DNA of 64,000 bases from Pedococcus sp. 5OH_020 (GTDB lineage: Bacteria; Actinomycetota; Actinomycetes; Actinomycetales; Dermatophilaceae). Location: contig NZ_JAPYZV010000014.1 in the NCBI RefSeq assembly GCF_027812955.1, positions 1 through 64,000 on the forward strand, written 5' to 3'. A program made the position numbers and the translations under genes. Shown one piece after another: positions 24,575 to 32,955 of this stretch (position 1 is its first letter; each line of letters starts with the position of its first letter). Under the pieces are notes generated by a model that saw only the letters and a list, made by a program, of their open reading frames with translations, ran no database searches and was not told where the DNA came from.

Positions 24575-26004
24575 CCAGTCCCACGCCTGCCGCGACGGCG
24601 GAGCCGCTGCCTAGCGGCGCAGGCACGGTGCCGTCGTGGACGCCTCGGCAGCCCACCCTGCCACCGGCTTCTGCGGACACTGGGGCTTCTGCAGGCACTG
24701 GGGCGGGACCCTCGCCATCCTCCTCACCGACACCTCTTCGCGCGTCCCGGGGACGTCTGCATACCGTCTCGTCAGCCGCCCGCGCCGCACTCGCCGGCAC
24801 GCCCGGACGGATGAGGGCGCTGGGCGGCCTCGCGGTCGTGGTGACGCTGGTCTTCGGGCTGGCGGCGGGTCAGGCGTTCCGCGCCGCGGACGGCGCGCTG
24901 GCGCGCGCCGCAGCCAACACCGACCAGCTGGTCCGGATCCAGGCCATCCAGACGCACGTGGTCCAGGCGGACGCCGACGCGACCAATGCCTTCCTGGTCG
25001 GCGGCCTCGAACCGGCCGGCCAGCGGGCCGACTACACCGCTGCCGTCGCCGCGGCCTCCCAGCTCATCGCCGAGGCCGCCCAGAACCAGCCGGCGGACGG
25101 CCGAGCTCTCGGCGCGCTCAACCAGGCCCTGCTCGACTATGCCACGGAGATCGAGCAGGCCCGCGCCAACAACCGCCAGGGCCTGCCCATCGGGGCGCAG
25201 TACCTCAAGGACGCCAGTGCCCACCTGCGCTCGGATGCGGTCCCCCTGCTCAAGAACCTCGTCACCGCCAACACCGCGCGAGTCGGGACCGAGTTCGACA
25301 ATGCGCGGCGTGCCTCGCTCTGGCTCGTGGTGTTCGGTCTGCTGACCCTTCTCGTCCTGGTGCTCTGCCTCGTATGGCTCGCTCGCCGCACCCGGCGCCT
25401 GGTCAACGTGCCCGTGGCCGGCGCCGCCCTGGTGGTGCTGGTCGCCCTGGTCCTGGGCACGGTGGGACTCGCCGGCATCTCCCGCCACGTCGAGGCGACC
25501 CGCAGCGGCGTGTATGCCGCGACGCTCTCCACCGCCAAGGCACGGATCGCCGCCTTCGACGCCAAGTCCAACGAGAGCCTCACCCTCGTGGCACGCGGCT
25601 CCGGCTCCGCGTTCGAGAAGGCCTGGACGTCCTCGGATGCCGCCGTGAGGGCCGAGCTGGCACGGCTGAACGCCAACCCTTCCCCGTCCGGACAGCAAAC
25701 GCTGCCGTGGGCGGGCTACGAGGCGGCGCACCGGAAGATCCGGGCGCTCGACAACGCCGGTGACTGGGACGCGTCGGTCGCGCTGGCCACCGGCACGGGC
25801 AGTGGCTCGGGCAACGCCTCGTTCGCGAGCTTCGACACCGCCTCTGAACGGCAGCTGGCCACCCTCAGCCGGCAGACTGCCTCCGGGCTGCACGAGGCAG
25901 GCGGCTGGCTGCCCTTCGCCGGGGCGCTCGGTGTGCTGGCAGGCCTGCTCGCCGCGGTCCTGTCGTGGTGGGGCGTCTCCCTCCGGCTTGCGGAGTACCG
26001 GTGA
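24571..26004 (+). CDS. glnX: GlnX-like membrane sensor
   Basis: 477 residues with four membrane helices (about 86-106, 250-272, 280-300 and 440-462) bracketing two extracytoplasmic helical domains, like a four-helix-bundle sensor. A 60-residue Pro/Ser/Ala tail faces the cytoplasm. Topology, length, and position directly before a GlnH-like lipoprotein and near pknG match GlnX of mycobacteria and corynebacteria, which relays extracellular amino-acid levels to PknG. GTGA overlaps with both flanking genes. Homology is inferred from topology and synteny. Confidence 0.7.
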   Translation: MTSPTPAATAEPLPSGAGTVPSWTPRQPTLPPASADTGASAGTGAGPSPSSSPTPLRASRGRLHTVSSAARAALAGTPGRMRALGGLAVVVTLVFGLAAGQAFRAADGALARAAANTDQLVRIQAIQTHVVQADADATNAFLVGGLEPAGQRADYTAAVAAASQLIAEAAQNQPADGRALGALNQALLDYATEIEQARANNRQGLPIGAQYLKDASAHLRSDAVPLLKNLVTANTARVGTEFDNARRASLWLVVFGLLTLLVLVLCLVWLARRTRRLVNVPVAGAALVVLVALVLGTVGLAGISRHVEATRSGVYAATLSTAKARIAAFDAKSNESLTLVARGSGSAFEKAWTSSDAAVRAELARLNANPSPSGQQTLPWAGYEAAHRKIRALDNAGDWDASVALATGTGSGSGNASFASFDTASERQLATLSRQTASGLHEAGGWLPFAGALGVLAGLLAAVLSWWGVSLRLAEYR

Positions 26005-27062
26005 CCGCCGGTCGCGTCGCCTCGGCTGTCGCCACAATGGTGGCCGTCGGCCTACTGGCCACGGCGTGCTCGAGCGCGGGGGTGTACAAGCCCACGCCGC
26101 TGCCCGGTTCCGCGACTGCGGTGGCCGCGTCAGGCGGTGGCGCTCCCGCCACGGGTGCCGCCCCGTCCACGGGTGCATCGCCCCAGGGCACCGCTACCCC
26201 CGCCCCTTCGGGGACGGCCGTGGTCACGGCGAACTGCCTCCCGTCGTACGCCCCGCCCGCGGAGCTGCCACCTCCGGGGCAGATGCCGCCGGGCTCCACG
26301 ATGAGCAGGATCCAGAGCCGCGGCCGCCTCGTCGCGGGAGTTTCGGCGGACACGCTCCTGCTCGGGTCCCGCAACCCCATCTCGGGTCGGATCGAGGGCT
26401 TCGACATCGACCTGCTGCATGCCATCTCCCAGGCGATCTTCGGCGACCCGGACAGGCTCGAGCTGAGGGTCATCACCGCGGCCCAGCGACTGCCCGTCCT
26501 TGAGGACGGCAGCGTCGACATCGTGGCCCGCAACATGACGATCACCTGCGCCCGCTGGAAGGACATCGCCTTCTCCAGCGAGTACTACCGCTCCGGTCAG
26601 AAGGTGATGGTCCGCCTGGGGGACACGACGGCCAGCGGCGGACGGATCACCGGCATGCGGGACCTCGCCGGCAAGAAGGTCTGTGCTCCGAACGGCTCGA
26701 CCAGCATGGACGAGCTGCGCACCTTCCCAGGGCTGCAGCCGGTCGGCGCCGACACGCACACCGGGTGTCTCGTGCTGTTCCAGCAGGGGAAGGTCGACGC
26801 GATCACCGGCGACGACACCGTCCTGGCGGGGCTGGCCGCCCAGGACCCCTACGCGCACGTCGTCCAGGCGCCCGCTTTCACGGCCGAGCCGTACGGCCTG
26901 GGCATCGGCAAGGGCAACGTCGACTTCGTGAGGTTCGTCAACGGTGTGCTGGCCGAGCTGCGAGCCGACGGCCGCTGGCAGAAGAGCTACAACCGATGGC
27001 TCGCCGACGCCCTGGGCAAGGCCCCGAACCCCCCGGCCGCCGTCTACGGACGGACCCCATGA
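26001..27062 (+). CDS. glnH: GlnH-like solute-binding lipoprotein
   Basis: 353 residues. The lipobox LLATAC places the acylated Cys near residue 23, followed by a low-complexity linker (25-75). The rest is a family 3 amino-acid-binding domain: LVAGVSADTLLLGSRNP, then GFDIDLLHAI, DIVARNMTITCARWKDIAFSS, and GLGIGKGNVDFVRFVNGVL. In the GlnX-GlnH-PknG pathway GlnH binds aspartate or glutamate outside the membrane. No permease or ATPase gene is nearby, so a sensing role fits better than transport. Starts in a GTGA overlap. Confidence 0.85.
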   Translation: MTAGRVASAVATMVAVGLLATACSSAGVYKPTPLPGSATAVAASGGGAPATGAAPSTGASPQGTATPAPSGTAVVTANCLPSYAPPAELPPPGQMPPGSTMSRIQSRGRLVAGVSADTLLLGSRNPISGRIEGFDIDLLHAISQAIFGDPDRLELRVITAAQRLPVLEDGSVDIVARNMTITCARWKDIAFSSEYYRSGQKVMVRLGDTTASGGRITGMRDLAGKKVCAPNGSTSMDELRTFPGLQPVGADTHTGCLVLFQQGKVDAITGDDTVLAGLAAQDPYAHVVQAPAFTAEPYGLGIGKGNVDFVRFVNGVLAELRADGRWQKSYNRWLADALGKAPNPPAAVYGRTP

Positions 27063-28288
27063 TTGCCGCTCCGACATCGGCGTCCGCTCCGCCCGCTCCC
27101 GGGCGCCTGGGCGTCCCCGTCAGTGCGCAGGACGCCCTGCGCTACCTCGATGCACTCGGGCTCTGGCGGGACCGTCGCAGGTCGGAGCTCGACGCTCTCG
27201 ACGAGGCGGCGCTCGCGGCGACGGACGAGTCCGCGTTCACCGGCGACCTGCTCCTGTCGATGGCTCTATGGAAGGCGGTCGCCGACCGGTACGACCTGCT
27301 CGTCGCGACGTGGGACTCCGGACGGGCGGGGCCCAAGGAGCTGGAGCGGATGTCCACGCTGGTCTGGGGACGGTTGGACACGACGTTCCAGCAGCGCGTC
27401 CAGCCAGCGCCCGCGGCCCAGGCCAGCGCCACACCCGCCGCCACCGGTGGTCTCGCGGTGTCGCTCCCGGAGGCCTGTCGTCTGTCCGACGCGCTCGCCA
27501 CATCCTTGCGAGCGCGGTTGGGCATCGACGCCTCGGAAGCCGACGTGACGGCGCGGCTACGGCAGCTGCGTGCCGGCGCCGAGCGGCTCCGCGACCTGGT
27601 CGACCGCGAGCCGGCTCGCACTCGGCACGCTTCGGCCGAGGTGCTGGTCCGGCTCGACGCCCGGGTCCACGACCTGGCCGCCCGCGTCCAGCGTGGCGCT
27701 GACGTCGGGGGCCTTCTCGGGCCTCTCGAGGAGGCCGTGGCCCGCGCCGAACGGGACCTCATCGTCGCCGCCTCACGGCGTCGCGCCGACGCACGGGACG
27801 AGGCGCGGGCAGTGGCCCTGCGGGCCGAGCTCCAAGCCCGCGGGGCGGCGCTACGGGACCTGGCGGACCGATGCGTGGCACAGGTGGAGCCCGCGCCGCG
27901 CCTGGCCGTCCCGGACGTGGCAGCGCTGGGTGCCGTGCCCACGGAGCCGGAGGCGGTGGACGCCTACCTCGTCAGGCTCGATGCCGTGGCCCGGGCCATG
28001 ACGATGGCTCAGGACGCCTACGCCACGGCGCTGGCCGACCGGCAGTCCCTGCGTGGGGAGCTCGAGGCGTACGCCGCGAAGGCCGCCGTCCTGAGCACTT
28101 CCCCCGGCTTCCCCCCGGCGGCTTCCGGCGACCTGGCCGAGCTCGAGCGGCGGGCCACCGGGGTGCTGGACCACGAGCCGGTCGACCTGCGTCGCGGCCA
28201 GGCCCTCCTCGCGGCATACCGCGCGTATCTCTCGGCGGTCGAGCAGACCCAGCGAGGCAACCAACGCACCCCTGGACGGGCGTCATGA
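27059..28288 (+). CDS. helical hypothetical protein inserted between glnH and pknG
   Basis: 409 residues, almost entirely alpha-helical, rich in Ala, Arg, Leu and Glu/Asp, with several heptad-like stretches (for example about 170-280). No signal, membrane helix or known domain is visible. It overlaps glnH and pknG by ATGA on each side, so it is co-translated with both. It is absent from the three-gene glnX-glnH-pknG order known in mycobacteria. A scaffold or adaptor linking sensor and kinase is a guess from position. Confidence 0.7.
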   Translation: MIAAPTSASAPPAPGRLGVPVSAQDALRYLDALGLWRDRRRSELDALDEAALAATDESAFTGDLLLSMALWKAVADRYDLLVATWDSGRAGPKELERMSTLVWGRLDTTFQQRVQPAPAAQASATPAATGGLAVSLPEACRLSDALATSLRARLGIDASEADVTARLRQLRAGAERLRDLVDREPARTRHASAEVLVRLDARVHDLAARVQRGADVGGLLGPLEEAVARAERDLIVAASRRRADARDEARAVALRAELQARGAALRDLADRCVAQVEPAPRLAVPDVAALGAVPTEPEAVDAYLVRLDAVARAMTMAQDAYATALADRQSLRGELEAYAAKAAVLSTSPGFPPAASGDLAELERRATGVLDHEPVDLRRGQALLAAYRAYLSAVEQTQRGNQRTPGRAS

Positions 28289-30525
28289 GCACCATCGCCT
28301 GCACGCAGCCAGGGTGCACCGGCTCGATCCTCGACGGCTACTGCGACGTCTGCGGCTCACCGCAGGCGACGGCCTCGCCGCCGAACGGGGCTTCGGCCGT
28401 GACGGCCCCCGCGACGGCCCCCGCAGGAGTCTCCCAGACCCCCTCCACGGTGTCCCGCACCTCCGACCGGCTCGCGTCAACGGCCCTTGGCTCAGCGCGG
28501 GCAGGCGTGGGCGGAAGCAAGGTCACCCGCCGGGTCGGCGGGTCGACCAGGCTCCGCGGCGCGCGCCTGGGAGCTGGCCTCACCTCCATCCCCCCGGTGC
28601 CAGCCGTGGATGCCGCCCGCGCGGTCATGGCGGACCCGATGGTGCCCGAGGACCGTCGGAGCTGCCCCTCCTGCGGGTCACCGGTGGGACGGTCGCACGA
28701 CGGTCAACCGGGGCGCACGGAAGGCTTCTGCCCGAAGTGCCGCACTCCCTTCTCCTTCGCTCCCAAGCTCAAGGCCGGTGACGTCGTCGGCGGGCAGTAC
28801 GTCGTCGCGGGAGCCATCGCGCACGGGGGCCTTGGCTGGATCTACGCGGCGCAGGACCGCAACGTCTCAGACCGTTGGGTCGTGCTCAAGGGCCTGCTGA
28901 ACTCCGGCGACCCGGACGCGCTTGCCGCCGCGATCGCGGAGCGGCAGTTCCTGGCACAGGTGGAGCATCCCCTCATCGTCGAGATCTACAACTTCGTGAC
29001 GCACGAGGGCGCCGGCTACATCGTCATGGAGTACGTCGGCGGCACGTCGTTGAAGCAGCTGCTCAAGCAGCGGATGAAAGCCGCAGGCGGCAGGTACGAC
29101 CCCCTGCCGGTGGACCAGGCGATCGCCTTCGTCATCGAGGTCCTGCCGGCGTTCCAGTACCTCCACGACCTCAACCTGGTCTACTGCGACCTCAAGCCGG
29201 ACAACGTCATCCAGGTGGGCGACGCGGTCAAGCTCATCGACCTCGGCGGCGTCCGCCGGCTCGACGACCTGGACTCGGCGATCTACGGGACCGTCGGCTA
29301 CCAGGCCCCGGAGGTGCCGGAGGTCGGCACGTCGGTGGCCTCGGACATCTACACGATCGGGCGGACGCTGACCGTGCTCGCCATGGAGTTCCGCGGGTAC
29401 CAGAGCACCTACGTGGCCTCGCTGCCGCCGGTGGGCGAGACGCCGCTGTTCCAGCGACACGACTCCCTCTACCGCCTGTTGCTCAAGGCCTGTGCGCCCG
29501 ACCCGGCCGACCGGTTCGCCTCCGCCGACGAGCTGCGGGTCCAGCTGCTCGGGGTGCTGCGCGAGGTCGTCGCCCTCGACCGCGGGGGAGCGGCGGAGCA
29601 CTCGACGCGCTCCCTGCTCTTCGAGGCACCCACGGTCTCGGACGACACGCTGGACTGGCAGGATCTGCCGACCCTGCGGCCCGACGACAGCGACCCGCAG
29701 GCCCCATGGCTGCGCACGGTGAGCGTCGAGGACCCCCGGGAGCGGCTCGTGGCCCTGCAGAACGCTCCGTCGGGCAGTGCGGAGGTGCTGCTCGCCCGGG
29801 CCCGAGCAGCCCTGGAGGCCGGCGCGTACCAGCAGGTCGACGAGGCCGGGCAGGCCCTACTCTCCGACGACCCCTGGGACTGGCGGGCCGTCTGGATGGC
29901 CGGTCTGGTGGCCCTTGCCCGAGGCCAGACCTCAGAAGCGCAGAGTGCCTTCAACGCCGTCTACGGCCAGGTCCCCGGAGAGCTGGCACCCAAGCTGGCC
30001 CTGGCCTTCGCGTGCGAGCAGGGCGGCGAGGCCGACGTCGCGGAGTCGCTGTACCTCATCTGTGCCCGCACCGACGCGACCTACATCGCGCCCGCGGCGT
30101 TCGGGCTCGCCCGGATCCGCGCCGCCCGAGGCGACCTCGACGGCGCGGTCCGCGCGCTGGACCTCGTGCCCGCCACCAGCCGGGCGTACACCCCCGCGCG
30201 CCGGCGCCGGGCTACCCTGCTCGCGGAGTCCGATGGCGGCCTGCGGTCGCTCGCCGCGGCGCTGGACAGCCTCGACCAGCTGACCATCGACCCGGTGGAC
30301 CGGTCGCGATTCCGGGTCGACGTGCTGCGGGCGGCCCTGGGCGTCGTCGAGTCGCAGGGAGCGGACCTCAACGTCCAGATCGCCGGTCGCCCGGCTGCCG
30401 AACCGGCGTTGCGCGACGGCCTCGAGTCGGCGTACCGGGACCTCGCCTCGTACGCCACGACCCGCGAGGAGCGCGTCCACCTGGTCGACCAGGCGAACGC
30501 GGTGCGACGGTGGACGCTGCGATGA
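28285..30525 (+). CDS. pknG: serine/threonine protein kinase PknG
   Basis: 746 residues, the length of mycobacterial PknG. An N-terminal zinc ribbon (Cys 6, 11, 20, 23), a low-complexity linker, and a rubredoxin-like pair (SCPSCGSP and FCPKCRTPF) precede the kinase domain (about 168-440). The kinase has an AIAHGGLGWIY loop, catalytic Lys near 200, VYCDLKPDN near 300 and LIDLGG (DLG, as in PknG). A TPR region fills the C-terminal 270 residues. The known family phosphorylates FHA proteins (OdhI/GarA) to control 2-oxoglutarate metabolism. No transmembrane segment, so cytoplasmic. Confidence 0.92.
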   Translation: MSTIACTQPGCTGSILDGYCDVCGSPQATASPPNGASAVTAPATAPAGVSQTPSTVSRTSDRLASTALGSARAGVGGSKVTRRVGGSTRLRGARLGAGLTSIPPVPAVDAARAVMADPMVPEDRRSCPSCGSPVGRSHDGQPGRTEGFCPKCRTPFSFAPKLKAGDVVGGQYVVAGAIAHGGLGWIYAAQDRNVSDRWVVLKGLLNSGDPDALAAAIAERQFLAQVEHPLIVEIYNFVTHEGAGYIVMEYVGGTSLKQLLKQRMKAAGGRYDPLPVDQAIAFVIEVLPAFQYLHDLNLVYCDLKPDNVIQVGDAVKLIDLGGVRRLDDLDSAIYGTVGYQAPEVPEVGTSVASDIYTIGRTLTVLAMEFRGYQSTYVASLPPVGETPLFQRHDSLYRLLLKACAPDPADRFASADELRVQLLGVLREVVALDRGGAAEHSTRSLLFEAPTVSDDTLDWQDLPTLRPDDSDPQAPWLRTVSVEDPRERLVALQNAPSGSAEVLLARARAALEAGAYQQVDEAGQALLSDDPWDWRAVWMAGLVALARGQTSEAQSAFNAVYGQVPGELAPKLALAFACEQGGEADVAESLYLICARTDATYIAPAAFGLARIRAARGDLDGAVRALDLVPATSRAYTPARRRRATLLAESDGGLRSLAAALDSLDQLTIDPVDRSRFRVDVLRAALGVVESQGADLNVQIAGRPAAEPALRDGLESAYRDLASYATTREERVHLVDQANAVRRWTLR

Positions 30526-31697
30526 CCACAGTGGCCTTGACCTGCCCCTCGTGCTCCGGCCCCGTCTCCGCCGGCGACCGGTACTGCGAGGCCTGCGGCG
30601 CCGAGCTGGCGTGCGAGGCACCCTCCGGACCGGCCTCCGCGGCGTCGCCCGTCCTGACTACGGCTCCCCGGGCCGGCTGCCGGGAGTGCGGCGGCGAGGT
30701 CGCACAGGACGGCTACTGCACCCAGTGCGGCGCACGGGCCGTCAGCGCGCGGGACCACTTCAGCGAAGAGCCGGCCCCCTGGGTCGCCGGCGTATGCGAC
30801 CGGGGCATCCGGCACCAGCGCAACGAGGACGCGCTAGCCCTCGACGCGGAGCCTGAGCCGGGCAGTCGTGCCGTCATGGTGGTCTGCGACGGCGTGTCGT
30901 CATCCCAGGACTGCGATGTCGCCAGCCTCGCGGCGGCCCGCACGGCCCGCGACGTGCTGGCCGGCAGCACCCCCCGGGGTGCCGGCACGGTCGCCGGACA
31001 GGTGGCGGCGACCGTTGGAGTCCTCGAGGAGGCGGTCACCGCGGCCAACGAGGCCGTCATCGCCACGACTCCAGCGGGCGCGCCCAACCCGCCGGCGTGC
31101 ACCTTCGTGGGTGCCGTCCTCGACGAGTCGCTGCTCGTCGTGGGGTGGGTGGGGGACAGCCGCGCGTACTGGGTCCCGGACGAAGGGGAGCCGCGGCTGC
31201 TCACCATCGACGACTCGTATGCCGCCGAGCAGGTCGCCCTGGGGGTGCCGCGGGCTGAGGCGGAGGCTGGCCCGCAGGCCCACGCCATCACCCGGTGGCT
31301 GGGGATCGACGCGCCCGACCACGTCCCGCGCACGACCTCCGTGGAGGTGCTCGGTCCGGGCTGGGTGCTCGTCTGCTCGGACGGCCTGTGGAACTACTGC
31401 TCGGAGCCCGGGGACGTCGCGTCGCTGGTCCACGACACGGTCTGGGCCTCGACCGGGGCCGGGCCCCTGGAGCTGGCGAGCGCCCTCGTGGACTGGGCCA
31501 ACCACCAGGGCGGCAGGGACAACATCACCGTGGCCCTCGCGAGAGCCCCTGCCGCGCCACCTCCTCGTGAGGAGCGGGCTGCCGTGGAGGGAACTGCCGC
31601 CGGCGCCCTCGACCCGACGACCGCCCTGCCGACGCTGGAACCCCGGCAGGCGGCATACCGAGAGGAAGGCCCGCCAGATGGCGACGTTCTCAGCTGA
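30522..31697 (+). CDS. PP2C-type protein phosphatase with double zinc ribbon
   Basis: 391 residues. Two zinc ribbons (Cys 8, 11, 22, 25 and Cys 53, 56, 66, 69) precede a PP2C domain (about 85-350) with RNEDA, VVCDGVSSS (metal Asp near 123), GDSRAYW, SDGLWNYC and GGRDNITVA. It should reverse Ser/Thr phosphorylation by PknG or related kinases. The ATG overlaps the pknG stop (ATGA), a writer-eraser pairing. Unlike the membrane PstP phosphatase it lacks a membrane helix. The C-terminal 50 residues are low complexity. Confidence 0.88.
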   Translation: MTTVALTCPSCSGPVSAGDRYCEACGAELACEAPSGPASAASPVLTTAPRAGCRECGGEVAQDGYCTQCGARAVSARDHFSEEPAPWVAGVCDRGIRHQRNEDALALDAEPEPGSRAVMVVCDGVSSSQDCDVASLAAARTARDVLAGSTPRGAGTVAGQVAATVGVLEEAVTAANEAVIATTPAGAPNPPACTFVGAVLDESLLVVGWVGDSRAYWVPDEGEPRLLTIDDSYAAEQVALGVPRAEAEAGPQAHAITRWLGIDAPDHVPRTTSVEVLGPGWVLVCSDGLWNYCSEPGDVASLVHDTVWASTGAGPLELASALVDWANHQGGRDNITVALARAPAAPPPREERAAVEGTAAGALDPTTALPTLEPRQAAYREEGPPDGDVLS

Positions 31698-32955
31698 GGT
31701 CTACCAGAACGAGTTCCTGCCGGACGGCGGGACCGACGTGCATGCCATCGTCACCATCACCTGCTCCGGCGCCGGCGAGGCGGGCAGGTCCGGAGCCGGT
31801 GACGCCGCCGAGGTCGTCATCGTCGACACCTCCGGTTCGATGGGGCGGGAGAAGATCAGGGCTGCGCAGCTGGCGGCAGCGGCCGCGCTCGACCAGGTGC
31901 TCGACGGGGTCTGGTTCGCGGTGATCGCCGGCAGCCACCAGGCGCGGCTCGCCTTCCCCGAGGCGGCTCAGCCCCGGCTGGTCCGGATGGACTCCTATAC
32001 CCGCTCCCAGGCGCAAGCCGCGGTGGCGGGCCTGCGGGCCGACGGCGGCACCGCCATGGGCACGTGGCTGACGCTGGCGACCCGCGTCTTCGCGTCGGTA
32101 CCCGGCCTGGCCCAGAAGCACGCCATCCTGCTCACTGACGGCATCAACCAGCACGAGTCGCCGGAGGACCTCAGCGCCGCCATCGAGTCCGCCCGCGGCC
32201 AGTTCCAGTGCGACTGCCGCGGTGTCGGCTCCGACTGGCAGGTGGCGGAGGTGCGCCGAATCGCCACGACCCTCCTGGGCACCGTCGACCTCATCGCCCG
32301 CCCGGAGGAGATGTCCGCGGACTTCGAACGGATCATGCGGCAGTCGATGGGCCGCGGTGTCGCCGAGGCTGCTCTGCGCGTCTGGGCCCCGCAAGGCGCC
32401 CAGGTCCTCTTCGTCCGCCAGGTGTCACCGACCGTCGAGGACCTGACCACCCGCCGCCAGGAGGTCAACCCGCTCACCGGCGCCTATCCCACCGGTTCTT
32501 GGGGCGACGAGTCGCGCGACTACCACGTCGCCGTCCGGCTCTCGGCGAAGGGCGTCGGCCAGGAGCAGCTGGCGTCCCGGGTGCAGCTCGCCGTGGGGGA
32601 CGAGGTGGTGGCGCAGGGGCTCGTGAAGGCGCTGTGGTCCAACGACGACACCCTCACCACCCGGATCGACCCTGCGGTCGCCCACTACACCGGGCAGGCC
32701 GAGCTCGCCGAGGCGATCCAGGACGGCCTGGCGGCGAAGGCCTCCGGGGACGCGGACGTCGCCACCGCCAAGCTGGGCCGTGCGGTGCAGCTCGCTGCCG
32801 CCACAGGCAACGACGAGGCGACCGCCCGGCTGAGGAAGATCGTCGAGATCGACGATGCCGGCACCGGAACCGTGCGGTTGCGTCGCGGAGTGAACAAGCT
32901 GGACGAGATGGCGCTGGACACCGCGTCGACCAAGACCACGAGGGTCAAGAAGTGA
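31678..32955 (+). CDS. VWA-domain protein
   Basis: 425 residues. A VWA domain (about 45-215) has a complete MIDAS: DTSGS at 50-54, the Thr in GGTAMGTW and the Asp in LLTDG, so it should bind Mg2+ and a protein ligand. A beta-rich domain (220-350) and a short helical region follow. No signal peptide, so intracellular. AGAGGAAGG lies upstream of the ATG, which overlaps the PP2C gene by 20 nt. VWA proteins often pair with AAA+ ATPases (MoxR-type logic), and one is encoded in this operon. Confidence 0.82.
   Translation: MATFSAEVYQNEFLPDGGTDVHAIVTITCSGAGEAGRSGAGDAAEVVIVDTSGSMGREKIRAAQLAAAAALDQVLDGVWFAVIAGSHQARLAFPEAAQPRLVRMDSYTRSQAQAAVAGLRADGGTAMGTWLTLATRVFASVPGLAQKHAILLTDGINQHESPEDLSAAIESARGQFQCDCRGVGSDWQVAEVRRIATTLLGTVDLIARPEEMSADFERIMRQSMGRGVAEAALRVWAPQGAQVLFVRQVSPTVEDLTTRRQEVNPLTGAYPTGSWGDESRDYHVAVRLSAKGVGQEQLASRVQLAVGDEVVAQGLVKALWSNDDTLTTRIDPAVAHYTGQAELAEAIQDGLAAKASGDADVATAKLGRAVQLAAATGNDEATARLRKIVEIDDAGTGTVRLRRGVNKLDEMALDTASTKTTRVKK

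Noticed and set aside
32208-32951. Open upstream extension of the FHA gene frame into the VWA gene
   Set aside because: The extension is Arg/Gly/Pro-rich shadow; the GTG at 32952 in a GTGA overlap is the natural start.
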